From: Clostridia bacterium | Lineage (GTDB): Bacteria > Bacillota > Clostridia > Oscillospirales > CAG-272 | Length of the DNA: 47,769 bases | Assembly (NCBI GenBank): GCA_017622085.1 | Contig: JAGARU010000145.1 | Span: 1 to 47,769 of the forward strand | Direction of reading: 5' to 3' | Shown here: positions 1-9,818 of the stretch, one piece after another | Layout of the letters: the number at the start of each line of letters is the position of its first letter | Position numbering within the stretch: the first letter of the stretch is position 1 | Notes under the pieces: model-generated | What the model saw: the letters and a program-made list of their open reading frames with translations, nothing else | Database searches by the model: none | Told to the model about the DNA's origin: nothing | Program-made: the position numbers and the translations under genes

Positions 1-3000
1 GACATAGTAGAGGTTGCCTTCAAACTCGACCATACCCTTACCTCCTACAAAGATTTTACCATTCTCATAGTAATAATCTTCGCGGATACCCGTGAAGGTA
101 TCAGACTCTTCCTCTTCGGGAACAATCATCTTTCCGTCTGCGCCAAAGGTGTAATCGCCGGGCGCCACAAGTCCATTCGCAGTATCATTTGTCAAAGTTA
201 TGGTATAGTTGAGTCTAACCTTTCCACTATAGAGCACATAGTAGTAATTTGCACCAACCTTTACCAACTGTGCATTCATCGGAACATAACCATCCTCATT
301 GACAAGGAATAAGCCTGTATCTCCGCTGTATTCATCGTACGCCGAAACAGTACCCGGTTCGGTGATTTTGTTCGTCATAATTCCATTTTCATCAAAGGAG
401 TAGATGTATTTTTTAAAAGAAGTACTATCGCGAAGTGCACGAATTCCAGTAGTAATGTATCCCTTGTTATCAAAGTTGTATGTGTTACCATCGATTTCAA
501 CCAACATCATATAACCAGGGTTACGAGCAATGTAATAAGACGGACCGTAGTAGTAACGAGTTCCGTCGGCAGTAACATGCCAAGCTCCATCAGTTTTACC
601 GCATTCATCAAAAATGTATGTAACGCCACTCACAACATACTCACCAGTGACAGCAACTTTAGCCGAGTTCTTAAAGTAGTGCCAATTGCCATCAATCTGA
701 TTCCATCCACCGGTAAGGACGCCTAGTTTAGAGAAACGATATGCGGACACTGATTCATCATAGAATAATCCGGTGTATTTGGCTTGACCTGCACAAACAC
801 CGTCTTCTCCGAAATTATAGTAATATCCGTCAATCTGCCGGATGCCGGTAAATGCAACGCCATTCATATAATACTTGTCGCCATTCCAGCCGTTCTCTAC
901 AGCAACACCGTTTACATAGAATTTGCCGTCGGTATATTCACCGTTAAAGAGGCCGCCACAGGCACACTGGAGAATGCCATCAACCACAGCGTAGGTGTGT
1001 CCAAGAGCTTTCTCTGTGGTTCCCCATTCAACCACAGAATTACAGCCATCGCAGAATGTTCGACCAGTATAGCCATTTTCGGTACAAGTTGCGGACTTAT
1101 CCTCCATAGACTCTGCGGAATGGATATGACCGCCATTCCATGCGTTGTAGTAGGTCATATCGGTTCCAGAGTTAGTCATGGTGGCATAGTTACCCCACAT
1201 CTCGGTGTCGCAGAATATGCCTTCGCCAGTAAAGGTGTCGACAGATGCATCTGTTCTAACAAGAACGCCCTTTTCGACATCGGCAATAACGGACATTTTC
1301 CAGAACTCTTTCATGGTTTTAAACTGTGCCATAGTGTAGGCAGCTACGCCAGCCTTGGTACCATTTTCGTAAGTATATCCAGTCTTCAAAGACCATACGC
1401 GAACAGGCATAGTCACAAGAACGGCCTCACCGGTCAACAAAACGTTACCATTTTTTTCAACAATAATAATTGCTGTATTATCATATCCAAGAGTATACGA
1501 TGCCACAAAGCCCTCAGCAACGATCATGTGATCAAGTTGCCAAACGCTATTGTTATCAAGGTTGATAATAACCTCCACTTTCTCAACCTCTTCAACGGCA
1601 GTCGCCACAAGATTCATATTGTATATAGAACCAAGCTTTATGCGATCTGCGGCGGGGTCTGCTGCAACAAGCTTCACTGTGCTATTAGACTTAGGCGCGT
1701 TGATGGTAATCTCCCCGAAGGCAGAACCATAGTTGCCTACTTTGTCGCAAGCGGAGAATTTCACAATGTGCTTACCATTGGAAAGAACCACATCCTCAAG
1801 AGAAACTTTTCCGTTAGCATACGTAGCTGCCACTTCCACGCCATCAATGTATGCCTTAACAGAAGAAGCGTCAATTCCAGTATAATTACTTTTGCCAGTA
1901 TAATCAGCAACCGCAACCCCGAAAGAGACCTTATTGGCAGTTACAACCTGTCCGTTCAAAATCGCAGCATCTGCCATGCCATCAACAGCATAAGTAAGGT
2001 CCGAGAAGATCGGAGCTTCACGATCATCAACAGCAGTCGAGTAGTCAACCGTAAGATCATCAAAATAGAGTTGATAAGTAGCAGGGATGTTACTCTGCTC
2101 AAGCGCCTTGTAATCGTACGCTGCACCGTCACGGTCGGAAATGTAGAACTGCATCATTGCGCTATTAGCTGCCCAACCTACCGCAGAATATGCAGAGGTG
2201 TCCGCATACAGGTAGTGCCATCCGGGCTCATCAAATGAATAGACAACGCCCGTGCCGCCTGCACTGGTATCCATCGTGTTGGAGTTGATGGAAGTACCGA
2301 ATGTATAGGACCCATCAGCGCCAACAGTAACTGCCCTAAGAGTCCAACGTGCCCATAAACCGACAAATTCATCAGGAATGTAGATCCAGATACCAACACC
2401 AACAGCATTTTCAAATACTTTCTGCTCTGAAGCATACATACTAGTCTTCATATAACCTGACTCAAGGGAATTGGCATAGTTGACCGTGCCAGAGAGCGCA
2501 TATTTACCACTATGAACCTTGCCGGTTTCGGCAGTAACAACCTTTTGCGCTGTTTCGGGCCAAACATAGTTATACTGCGTTCCGGGAGTCTCGTCAAAAG
2601 TTACACCTTGAGCAGTACCATCTTCAAAATCGTAGACTACTTCGGAGCCTTTGCCAAGGGTAACCTTGGTGATTGCTTTGACAGTGGCATCCGCTTTCAA
2701 AATAGCAGTAACCGCGCTCTCGATGTTTGCTGTATTTTCCTCACAGGCCGTGAACATATAGCCATTCATCGTACCGATCGCACTATTGGCAAACACGAAA
2801 TCCAAAGAAGACGCATCAAGTGCTACCTTTTTGACACCATAGGTTGCATCGATAGTCAATTCAACCGTTTGCGCAAAGGGCACAGTGATTTCTGAACTCG
2901 TAAATGCAATTGCATCAGGATTGACAACGTTAAAAGTCACCGCTCCTACCGCTTTACCGTTATACACAGCAGTAATAGACGCAATTCCAACTTCAGAGCC

Positions 3001-4080
3001 AGCAGTAAATACGCCATCAACAAAGCTACCATTTTCGGTTACATAAGTGACTCCAACAGGAATCTCTGCAGAGTGGCCAGTGGAGCTAGCGCCCTTAAGA
3101 GCCACTTCGATAGAAGCACCAGGAGCAACATACTCATAGTCGGCAGAGTACAGTACACTAGCAAATTCGTAAGATGCAACTTCGGTAGATACAATAATAA
3201 AACCATTGGAAACAGAACGCTCAGATCCATCGGAAGGGCTATTAGTAATCACAAAATCATCCTGTCCCTCAGGCTTGGAAGCATACGTACAAGATCCACC
3301 ACCGTCGAGGTGACCCGCCCAAACACAGCCAAGGTCATACATTACCTGAGCTTGCTCTTGGATTGTTAAACCAATAGAGGTAGGCGCCTGGTTGCCGTCG
3401 GCAGTCATCAGGATAAGCTTGTTGTCGGCGGTCAAGCCGATGGTCTGACGGGGATACTTGGTAACCGCATCAAGACCGGCACAGATCTCGCCGTCCACGA
3501 TCAACATATGATAAATGCCAACTGCTTCTTGAATGTTGCCCTTGTCTTTGGAATAGTCACCCTTGTTACCGATCTTGTAGGTGCCATCCTTCATGACCGC
3601 GAAGTAGCCGTATTTGTTACCCTCAGTTTCGTTGGTAACATCGATACCGTTCATGACGAAGGTGCCAGTGGGCTTACCGGTGGTCATGTTGTAGTAGGAC
3701 GAGTTGATGCCCGCTACGACGGTACCCTGGTAGTACTCATCGCCAGCAGCCGCTTTCTTATCGAAAGCCGCCACCTGCTCAGTGAGCTTAGACATACCAT
3801 AATTGGTTGGATCCATATCCTTGTAGGATGCAAACAACTTGACCGTGTCAACGTTCAAATCTGCCGTGGTGACAAACATTTTCACCTGATCCCCATTTTT
3901 GTCGTACGCAGTAATTGAGTTCAGCGTGACACCAGGAGCAAGTGTAGACTCCTTGTCAGATACAACAGAAAGCTGCGCATTTGTATAGTCCGTGCTTGCT
4001 ACAGCAGGAAAAATCGTAGCAGGAACCATCAAAAGCATCGCAAGAACAATCGACACAAGTTTGAATAGTTTTCTTTTCAC
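1..4080 (-). CDS. Secreted NAGPA-domain phosphodiester glycosidase with cell-wall-binding-type repeats (3' end beyond window)
   Basis: The frame is open from a GTG at 4080 to the left edge (1,360 codons, no stop seen). AAGGAG lies just upstream, and the product starts with a signal peptide ending near VAS. Residues about 40-285 match the phosphodiester glycosidase (NAGPA, DUF2233) family: AGINSSYYN, RQTIGLTAD and the hallmark LDGGGSCTY near residue 258. Ig-like and jelly-roll-like stretches follow (about 290-950), then a Cys-rich ribbon (TCTENGY...CDGC...CACG, near 980-1040). From there to the edge are aromatic/Gly repeats such as WNQIDGNWHYF, like choline- or glucan-binding repeats. The family removes GlcNAc from phosphodiesters, and in Gram-positives it is often found in EPS loci. 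Here it is the last visible gene of the EPS run, so it probably acts outside the cell on the EPS or wall glycan. The exact substrate is unknown. Confidence 0.88.
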   Translation of the reverse strand, partial: MKRKLFKLVSIVLAMLLMVPATIFPAVASTDYTNAQLSVVSDKESTLAPGVTLNSITAYDKNGDQVKMFVTTADLNVDTVKLFASYKDMDPTNYGMSKLTEQVAAFDKKAAAGDEYYQGTVVAGINSSYYNMTTGKPTGTFVMNGIDVTNETEGNKYGYFAVMKDGTYKIGNKGDYSKDKGNIQEAVGIYHMLIVDGEICAGLDAVTKYPRQTIGLTADNKLILMTADGNQAPTSIGLTIQEQAQVMYDLGCVWAGHLDGGGSCTYASKPEGQDDFVITNSPSDGSERSVSNGFIIVSTEVASYEFASVLYSADYEYVAPGASIEVALKGASSTGHSAEIPVGVTYVTENGSFVDGVFTAGSEVGIASITAVYNGKAVGAVTFNVVNPDAIAFTSSEITVPFAQTVELTIDATYGVKKVALDASSLDFVFANSAIGTMNGYMFTACEENTANIESAVTAILKADATVKAITKVTLGKGSEVVYDFEDGTAQGVTFDETPGTQYNYVWPETAQKVVTAETGKVHSGKYALSGTVNYANSLESGYMKTSMYASEQKVFENAVGVGIWIYIPDEFVGLWARWTLRAVTVGADGSYTFGTSINSNTMDTSAGGTGVVYSFDEPGWHYLYADTSAYSAVGWAANSAMMQFYISDRDGAAYDYKALEQSNIPATYQLYFDDLTVDYSTAVDDREAPIFSDLTYAVDGMADAAILNGQVVTANKVSFGVAVADYTGKSNYTGIDASSVKAYIDGVEVAATYANGKVSLEDVVLSNGKHIVKFSACDKVGNYGSAFGEITINAPKSNSTVKLVAADPAADRIKLGSIYNMNLVATAVEEVEKVEVIINLDNNSVWQLDHMIVAEGFVASYTLGYDNTAIIIVEKNGNVLLTGEAVLVTMPVRVWSLKTGYTYENGTKAGVAAYTMAQFKTMKEFWKMSVIADVEKGVLVRTDASVDTFTGEGIFCDTEMWGNYATMTNSGTDMTYYNAWNGGHIHSAESMEDKSATCTENGYTGRTFCDGCNSVVEWGTTEKALGHTYAVVDGILQCACGGLFNGEYTDGKFYVNGVAVENGWNGDKYYMNGVAFTGIRQIDGYYYNFGEDGVCAGQAKYTGLFYDESVSAYRFSKLGVLTGGWNQIDGNWHYFKNSAKVAVTGEYVVSGVTYIFDECGKTDGAWHVTADGTRYYYGPSYYIARNPGYMMLVEIDGNTYNFDNKGYITTGIRALRDSTSFKKYIYSFDENGIMTNKITEPGTVSAYDEYSGDTGLFLVNEDGYVPMNAQLVKVGANYYYVLYSGKVRLNYTITLTNDTANGLVAPGDYTFGADGKMIVPEEEESDTFTGIREDYYYENGKIFVGGKGMVEFEGNLYYV

Positions 4081-4137
4081 TTTTGTTTTCTCCTTAATAA
4101 TATACTTATTCCAGCAGAAACGTCTGCAAAAATAGTC

Positions 4138-5061
4138 TTACTGGGGTAATCTTAGCCATGAGCCAAAAACACAATCCCATTGATCGGGCTCATACAACTC
4201 AAATCCGGATGCAGGAAAAAGCGTAAGTTCGGAAAAATACACTCTTCCATTGACAATATAAAAATCGGTCCGCAAAAAGGGGATATCTTTAGAAAGCTTT
4301 GCTGAGAGGTCTAAAATTTCATTCAACTGATTTGGCTTATCTATTGGACGCGTAGAACATGGGTGCTTGGGCCTTCTAACATTCATATGCGTCCAAGCAG
4401 GAGTAAAGAAATCTTCCGTCAAGCCACTTGGTTGAAAGCGATCTTTACATACAAGAATGCACTTTGCCTCTCCATTAAAATTATGAACCTTGTAATCTAT
4501 CAAGTCCAAGGATCCATCTGACAAAAAGGCCTCGGCTAAAATTTTACGAGGAACATCCTTGTACGGCCACTCTCTTCCCGTAAGATAGTAATTCTGGTTC
4601 AGCCCTTTTCGAAGCTCCTTTTTTACTTTGGCAATATCCAACTTAGACTTGTCCTTACAAATACACATGCCAAGCCCCGAATTATGGTTACATTTAAGCA
4701 CAAACTGATTTGGCAAGCTGGAAAAATCGATTTCTTCCGGGTCATCCCACACGCCCAAGGTGGGAATGATATACTCCCCGCCAAGAACAGACGCAACATA
4801 ATCCTTGACCAAGTATTTATCCACAAAAGTCGTATATATTGGATTTCTGTCATGAATTTTAAGCCACTGTAACTTCTCGTTAAACCTTTGCGGAGAAGAT
4901 AGATCAAGCTCTCGCCCTGTATGCACTTTGTACTTTCGAGTTAAATATTTAATATCCGATACAGCATCGTAACGATGAAAAACATTTGCATCGATCAAAA
5001 AACGATAATCCGAACTTGTAAGATATCGAAACACAACATCAAGTAAATGCTTTAAATTCAT
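4138..5061 (-). CDS. TupA-like ATP-grasp family protein
   Basis: The 307-residue product resembles the TupA-like ATP-grasp family found in capsule and teichuronopeptide loci. Recognisable stretches are the N-terminal RFNEKLQWLK, the lysine/VDKY region (YTTFVDKYLVKDYV), FVLKCNHNSG (nucleotide-binding strand and loop) and the C-terminal acidic FSELTLFPASGF. Family members are thought to ligate an amino acid or similar group to a glycan using ATP, but most lack biochemistry. No signal peptide or TM segment is seen, so it should be cytosolic. The ATG overlaps the stop of the polymerase gene as ATGA, indicating translational coupling. In this locus it may decorate the repeat unit with an amide-linked substituent (inference). 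Confidence 0.82.
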   Translation of the reverse strand: MNLKHLLDVVFRYLTSSDYRFLIDANVFHRYDAVSDIKYLTRKYKVHTGRELDLSSPQRFNEKLQWLKIHDRNPIYTTFVDKYLVKDYVASVLGGEYIIPTLGVWDDPEEIDFSSLPNQFVLKCNHNSGLGMCICKDKSKLDIAKVKKELRKGLNQNYYLTGREWPYKDVPRKILAEAFLSDGSLDLIDYKVHNFNGEAKCILVCKDRFQPSGLTEDFFTPAWTHMNVRRPKHPCSTRPIDKPNQLNEILDLSAKLSKDIPFLRTDFYIVNGRVYFSELTLFPASGFELYEPDQWDCVFGSWLRLPQ

Positions 5062-6302
5062 AGGGATACCACCGAACCTGAGGTTGCATCAAAAGAACCC
5101 TTTTTAAGAGCTTCCGCCTCCAAAAAATATAAAAGCAAATACATATAGTTGATTTTGCTATAGTAAGAAACCCAACCATAGTCCATAAAGAAAAGAATCG
5201 TCATTATTGTAAAGCAGAGTGTAAAGTATACGTTCTTATTCTTACGTTGCCTCCAAAATGTAACAAAGAGGTATGCGTACATAGAATAATAAATAGCAAA
5301 CCCAACAAGCCCACCGCCTGCCAATAATTCTATAAAATTGTTGTGAAGATACGCATCGCGTCTAAGATGCATAAGTGCCAAATGATGAGGATTGCCTATA
5401 CCGACACCAAGCACAGGCGTTTTGATAAACTGTTGCCATCCAATTGCTGTCAACTGATGCCGCAAGATTGTAGAACTATCTACTAAACCAACACCCGTAA
5501 AACTTGCTAGCATTGTTTTCATTCGAATCATTGTCCCTTCAAAAACTGGAAGCGACAACAGTAAATATACAAATCCAACGGCAACTAAAGTAGCAAAACA
5601 AATCTTGACTACTTTTTTCTTAAGCTCCTTATCCACAGTATTGTGCAAGAAGAAAACCATAAAAAAGCCAATCAAGAAAATTAATAAGGCTTTTCGGCTC
5701 TGAGTCAATGCCAATAAGAAAACGGATGGAATGCAAAAAGCGGCCGACCAACTCCAGCGCTTTTTCCGAATAAGTTCTTCAAGCTGTATAACAACACCTA
5801 CCGCTGCTAACATACCGATGGTATTGATGTTGGCATACTCATTTTCCATTCTCTCTTCCGCAGCAGCAATCGCGATTAAAGTCTCCATTCCATAAAACAG
5901 GAAGGAGTAAATAACCACAATAAAACTTGACCACTTAATTACCAAAAACAGTTCAGCCAAAGGATCTTTGTGTTCTCGATAGTAATGCTCCACCACAAAA
6001 ATCATTAGCAGTAGTTCAAATAAGGTTCTCGCCTTTGAAATAGCATCTGCTGCATCCGTTGCCCAAAGAGAGCTAATTAACGCATAAAATGCAAAAAAAG
6101 CAACTGTAAGGACAAAGCGGCTTATTGTAATTTTGTACATAAAATGTTGTTGAGACGCATCCAGTATAAAAATAAACGCCAAGCATCCCAACATCAAATA
6201 CCGTCCCCACGTATATGTAGACAGCACTGTAAACGAGCAGAACAGGATAATCATCAAAACGCGAATGATTATATCCTTCTCATAATTTATTTTCAACTTC
6301 AC
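5058..6302 (-). CDS. O-antigen ligase/polymerase family membrane protein (Wzy-like)
   Basis: The 414-residue product is strongly hydrophobic, with about 10-12 predicted TM segments. A long extracellular loop includes the GVGIGNPHHL and AYLHNNFIELLAGGGLVGF stretches, the typical WaaL/Wzy-superfamily signature (H-N-x-F/Y-x-E-x-L-x-x-x-G). The start is GTG at 6302 behind AAGGAGAAC. Position between the glycosyltransferases and the decoration gene suggests it polymerises lipid-linked EPS repeat units on the outer face of the membrane. Ligase versus polymerase cannot be separated from sequence alone. The Wzz/BY-kinase genes upstream favour a Wzy-dependent pathway. Confidence 0.85.
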   Translation of the reverse strand: MKLKINYEKDIIIRVLMIILFCSFTVLSTYTWGRYLMLGCLAFIFILDASQQHFMYKITISRFVLTVAFFAFYALISSLWATDAADAISKARTLFELLLMIFVVEHYYREHKDPLAELFLVIKWSSFIVVIYSFLFYGMETLIAIAAAEERMENEYANINTIGMLAAVGVVIQLEELIRKKRWSWSAAFCIPSVFLLALTQSRKALLIFLIGFFMVFFLHNTVDKELKKKVVKICFATLVAVGFVYLLLSLPVFEGTMIRMKTMLASFTGVGLVDSSTILRHQLTAIGWQQFIKTPVLGVGIGNPHHLALMHLRRDAYLHNNFIELLAGGGLVGFAIYYSMYAYLFVTFWRQRKNKNVYFTLCFTIMTILFFMDYGWVSYYSKINYMYLLLYFLEAEALKKGSFDATSGSVVSL

Positions 6303-6317
6303 AATGTTCTCCTTAAA

Positions 6318-7421
6318 CTACCGATGTCCAAATACAATGCTCACAAAATTTTGAGCTGCAGAATGAATATCATATCCAGCTTTTATGAATTCTTGATGCA
6401 CATCCGGTCTTGCTCTTCTGCTCTGTCGTAACGCCTCTTGCCCCCACACTTCTGCCGACTCAAGGAGTGAACGATATTCAACCAAATCTGTAATCTTCGC
6501 TTCTTGAGTAATCGTGTCCGAAATGACACACGGAAGTCCTGTAGCTTGTGCTTCAATCACAGTATTAGGCATTCCTTCATAAAGAGAGGGAAAAACGAAT
6601 ACGTCCATCGCGGAAAGAAGTGATGGAATATCAGAGCGAACTCCGGCAAAAATAACACGGTCAAGAATCCCCAGTTCTCCTGCTTTTTTTCTGAATTGTT
6701 CCTGCAATACTCCATCGCCAACCAAAAGAAGGGCCACATCTTGAGTCTCTTTTTGGATAGAAGCAAATATATCTGCCAAAAAAAGATGATTTTTTTGTTC
6801 CATAAATCGACCTATATGGCCAACGACTGTTGCGTGGGATGAAATACCAAATTCTCGTCTGATTCGATTACGCGCATCAAAATCATAGCGAAAAACAGCT
6901 AAATCAACTGCATTGTGCAAAATCGAAACTTTTCCCGCGCGGTATGCTCTTTTTCCAAACGTATACATCGCGGCCAAATCAGAAGGCGCAATTGCGACAT
7001 CCACATAACGATTATAAAATAATCGCCCTAAGGCATGAGCCACTTTAGCCTTCCACTTGGCTCCATCGCTAGAATTGCTGGACCTCGCACAACACACTTT
7101 TGCGCCTGCTTTTTTTGCAATCATCAAATCCATGAAACCCATGGTATTAGAAGTGACGCGTAAGACATATTGATATTTTTCTTTTTTTACCAGCTGACTC
7201 AATTGTTTCCGGAATTCTCTTACATCTTTTGTTTTGGATGGAATACGAAAAATTCTGCCTCCGTAGGAAAGTATTTCATCCTCGTAGAAACACTTCTCTT
7301 CCACGTTAATGCAAAAATCCATCTGATACTCATTGCGATCCAAAATCCGATATATTTTCATCAAAAAAGTCTCGGCACCGCCAGCATTCATACTACTTAA
7401 CAGACACAGTAAACGTTGCAT
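6318..7421 (-). CDS. GT4-type glycosyltransferase (first of two)
   Basis: The 367-residue protein has a GT-B fold layout. The N-terminal NAGGAETFLM matches the acceptor-side glycine loop, HNAVDLAVF precedes the linker, and VGHIGRFMEQKNH opens the donor domain. The E-x7-E nucleotide-sugar signature is in FPSLYEGMPNTVIEAQATGLP. No TM segments are seen, so it acts on the cytosolic membrane face on a lipid-linked intermediate. It resembles CapM/EpsF-type capsule enzymes; donor and acceptor are not predictable. The ribosome binding site in front of the ATG is weak (GACGGA), and the gene lies 15 bases after its upstream neighbour, so coupling is likely. Codon use is AT-rich like its neighbours. Confidence 0.87.
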   Translation of the reverse strand: MQRLLCLLSSMNAGGAETFLMKIYRILDRNEYQMDFCINVEEKCFYEDEILSYGGRIFRIPSKTKDVREFRKQLSQLVKKEKYQYVLRVTSNTMGFMDLMIAKKAGAKVCCARSSNSSDGAKWKAKVAHALGRLFYNRYVDVAIAPSDLAAMYTFGKRAYRAGKVSILHNAVDLAVFRYDFDARNRIRREFGISSHATVVGHIGRFMEQKNHLFLADIFASIQKETQDVALLLVGDGVLQEQFRKKAGELGILDRVIFAGVRSDIPSLLSAMDVFVFPSLYEGMPNTVIEAQATGLPCVISDTITQEAKITDLVEYRSLLESAEVWGQEALRQSRRARPDVHQEFIKAGYDIHSAAQNFVSIVFGHR

Positions 7422-7436
7422 TATAAATCCGTCGTA

Positions 7437-8477
7437 TCAAAAAAGCCTTTCAAGAATTGTATTTATGACATTTTGAGGGATATATTTTTGAGCCTCTTGC
7501 AGACATTGTAGTCTCATTTGATGAACACATTGTATATTTCGAATAATTTCGTGCAATTTTTTCTCTAAAGCACCCTCTTCGAAAAAGCTGTACCCGATTC
7601 CACTAAATTCGGGTTTAACAATATCATCAAAGCTCTCCCATCTTGACGCAATAACAGGAACTCCTGCTGCGTACGCGTCAATAACCGTACCAGGAATCCC
7701 CTCCGTATAAAATCTTGTAGGAAACAATAACGCAAAATACCCTTTAAGCACTATTGTGGTTTGGTCAAAAGGTACCATGCCAGCATACCTGACATATTCA
7801 GGAAAACTCTGATTCAATTTTTCAAACCATTCAACTTGTGAAGGATCTATTTGACCGTAGATGTCCAGAGAAAATACCGTTCGGCCTATTTGTGCATTAA
7901 CAGCTTGGACAGCATTGACTGCATCTTCAATTCCCTTCTCTTTCATGACACGAGAGAATGTACACAATTTGTAAGGTTCCGCATCTGGATATACTAGTTC
8001 GTCCTCGGACAAGATGGGTAAATACTTGCAATTAGGCATTACTACAACATTGCTAAAGCCTTTTGCCTCGAGAGCCTTTTTCATTGTTTTAGTTTCTACA
8101 TATACAGCAGAAAAGCGTTTCAACACTTGTGCAAGCAAGCAACGCCCCTTCAAAAATTGCGGCAACCACCCACCAATCACCACATAATGAAGCTTTCGAT
8201 GAAAGAAAATATTTATCAGTACCAAAAGCGGAGCGATAACACGCAGTCCATTGCGCGCTGGGAGGATAATTATATTTTTACAACTTCGCAACAGGCTTAT
8301 CAGCAAAAACGGTAGTTGAAGCAACCTCTTTCGTCCGCCATGAGTATCTATCGTTAAAATTTCATCTTCCCCAAGTGTTCGCTGTAACTCCTTAGTAAGA
8401 ACTTTGGTTTTTACTGTTTGACCATCTAAATATTCTTTTCCAAAAGCAAAATGACCAACGACTCCTACGCGCTTCAC
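7437..8477 (-). CDS. GT4-type glycosyltransferase (second of two)
   Basis: The 346-residue product has a GT-B arrangement with a less canonical N-terminus. Visible donor-domain marks are CTFSRVMKEKGIEDAVNAV, a DIYGQID strand, VRYAGMVPFDQ, and the acidic motif in FPTRFYTEGIPGTVIDAYAAGVPVIAS (E-G-I-P-G-T-V-I-D). It starts at GTG (8477), three bases after the preceding stop, with GGAG inside the end of the dehydrogenase gene. It is expected to add one sugar to the undecaprenyl-linked repeat unit. The aspartate in place of the second glutamate of the E-x7-E motif is a common variant in capsule enzymes. Sugar specificity is unknown. Confidence 0.83.
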   Translation of the reverse strand: MKRVGVVGHFAFGKEYLDGQTVKTKVLTKELQRTLGEDEILTIDTHGGRKRLLQLPFLLISLLRSCKNIIILPARNGLRVIAPLLVLINIFFHRKLHYVVIGGWLPQFLKGRCLLAQVLKRFSAVYVETKTMKKALEAKGFSNVVVMPNCKYLPILSEDELVYPDAEPYKLCTFSRVMKEKGIEDAVNAVQAVNAQIGRTVFSLDIYGQIDPSQVEWFEKLNQSFPEYVRYAGMVPFDQTTIVLKGYFALLFPTRFYTEGIPGTVIDAYAAGVPVIASRWESFDDIVKPEFSGIGYSFFEEGALEKKLHEIIRNIQCVHQMRLQCLQEAQKYIPQNVINTILERLF

Positions 8478-8480
8478 GGC

Positions 8481-9806
8481 TTATAATCTCCAATAACGTA
8501 ATCCTGAATTATTCAAATCAGAAATTTCATAAATCCCCTTAACATCTAACAGCACTTTCTCATCGTCGCTTCCATCAGCAAACATGGTTTTGAGATGAGA
8601 CAACGACAGCTCCTTGAATTCCCGGTGTGCAACAGCAATAATAATGCAGTTCACATCCTTAACATCTTCAATGCGAGAAAGTGCAATTCCATATTCGTTC
8701 ATGGCATCAACTTCACTTGCCCATGGATCAACAACTGTGGGAATTATTCCATACTCGTTCAAATACTTGATTACATCATTGACTTTACTATTTCGTGTAT
8801 CCGGGCAATTTTCTTTAAAGGTCAATCCTAAAACAGCAACTTTTGCGGCTTTGGGCGCATGACCAGCCAAAATCAATTGTTTAATTGCAGCATCTGCAAC
8901 AAATTTCCCCATACTGTCATTAACAATGCGGCCGTTGAGAATAATTTGGCTATGGTACCCCAACTTTTCAGCCTCATATGTGAAGTAGTACGGATCCACG
9001 CCAATACAATGACCGCCTACCAGACCAGGACGGAATCCAAGCGCATTCCATTTTGTGTTCATACCATCGACCACTTCATTCGTGTCGATACCCATTCGAT
9101 CAAACACCATAGCAAGCTCGTTCATAAAAGCAATATTTATGTCACGCTGGCTATTTTCGACTACCTTGATGGCTTCCGCTGTTTTAATGTTGGAGACAGG
9201 ATACGTACCTACTTCGATTACTAAATCATAAATCTTTTTTATGACTTCCAAAGATTCAGCATCCATGCCAGAAACAATCTTTCGAATATTTTCTAATCGA
9301 TGAATCTTATCACCGGGATTGATCCGCTCCGGAGAATACCCCACTTTAAAGTCCTCTCCACACTTGAGACCAGACACACGCTCTAAAATCGGAACACACA
9401 CGGTTTCAGTAACACCTGGATAAACGGTCGATTCATATACAACAATCGATCCCTCGGTCAAATTTCTTCCTACTATTTCACTCGCGCTAATTACCGGTGT
9501 CAAATCAGGAGTGTGATCCATGTTAATCGGGGTGGGAACTGCAACAATATGAAATTTCGCTTTTTTTAAATCTGCTTCGTTAGAAGTGAAATAGACAGTA
9601 GTATTCTTGATTCCTTCATCACCAACTTCATTTGTTGGATCGATACCATTTTTATACCGCTCTATTTTGGATTCATTTAAATCAAAGCCAATTACATCAA
9701 CACCTTTGCTGGCAAAAGCGACTGCTATCGGCAAACCGACATAGCCTAAACCAATAATTGCCAGAGGCTCCAGTCCATTTTTTATGGATTCGTACACAAA
9801 TTTCAT
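8481..9806 (-). CDS. UDP-N-acetylhexosamine 6-dehydrogenase (TviB/WbpA-type nucleotide-sugar dehydrogenase)
   Basis: The 441-residue enzyme has an N-terminal Rossmann site (IIGLGYVGLPIAVAFASKG, about residues 18-36), YESTVYPGVTE, the SPERINPGDK loop, the catalytic-cysteine stretch GGHCIGVDPYYF, and the C-terminal UDP-binding domain with VLGLTFKENCPDTRNSK. These place it in the UDP-glucose/GDP-mannose dehydrogenase superfamily. The SPERINPGDK stretch favours the UDP-HexNAc branch, which makes UDP-GlcNAcA or UDP-GalNAcA with two NAD+. It would supply an acidic sugar for the EPS. The ATG has GAGGAAAAA in front. No epimerase for converting the product is visible in this window. Confidence 0.9.
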   Translation of the reverse strand: MKFVYESIKNGLEPLAIIGLGYVGLPIAVAFASKGVDVIGFDLNESKIERYKNGIDPTNEVGDEGIKNTTVYFTSNEADLKKAKFHIVAVPTPINMDHTPDLTPVISASEIVGRNLTEGSIVVYESTVYPGVTETVCVPILERVSGLKCGEDFKVGYSPERINPGDKIHRLENIRKIVSGMDAESLEVIKKIYDLVIEVGTYPVSNIKTAEAIKVVENSQRDINIAFMNELAMVFDRMGIDTNEVVDGMNTKWNALGFRPGLVGGHCIGVDPYYFTYEAEKLGYHSQIILNGRIVNDSMGKFVADAAIKQLILAGHAPKAAKVAVLGLTFKENCPDTRNSKVNDVIKYLNEYGIIPTVVDPWASEVDAMNEYGIALSRIEDVKDVNCIIIAVAHREFKELSLSHLKTMFADGSDDEKVLLDVKGIYEISDLNNSGLRYWRL

Positions 9807-9818
9807 TTTTTCCTCGAC

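Noticed and set aside
784..2238. Plus-strand frame of 484 codons
   Set aside because: It is the codon-aligned antisense of the NAGPA gene; no recognisable protein features.
4081..4137. Possible promoter before the NAGPA gene (TTGCAG-19-TATATT, with a GCAGA/TCTGC stem)
   Set aside because: Spacer is too long and the match weak; the gene is more simply read from the EPS run.
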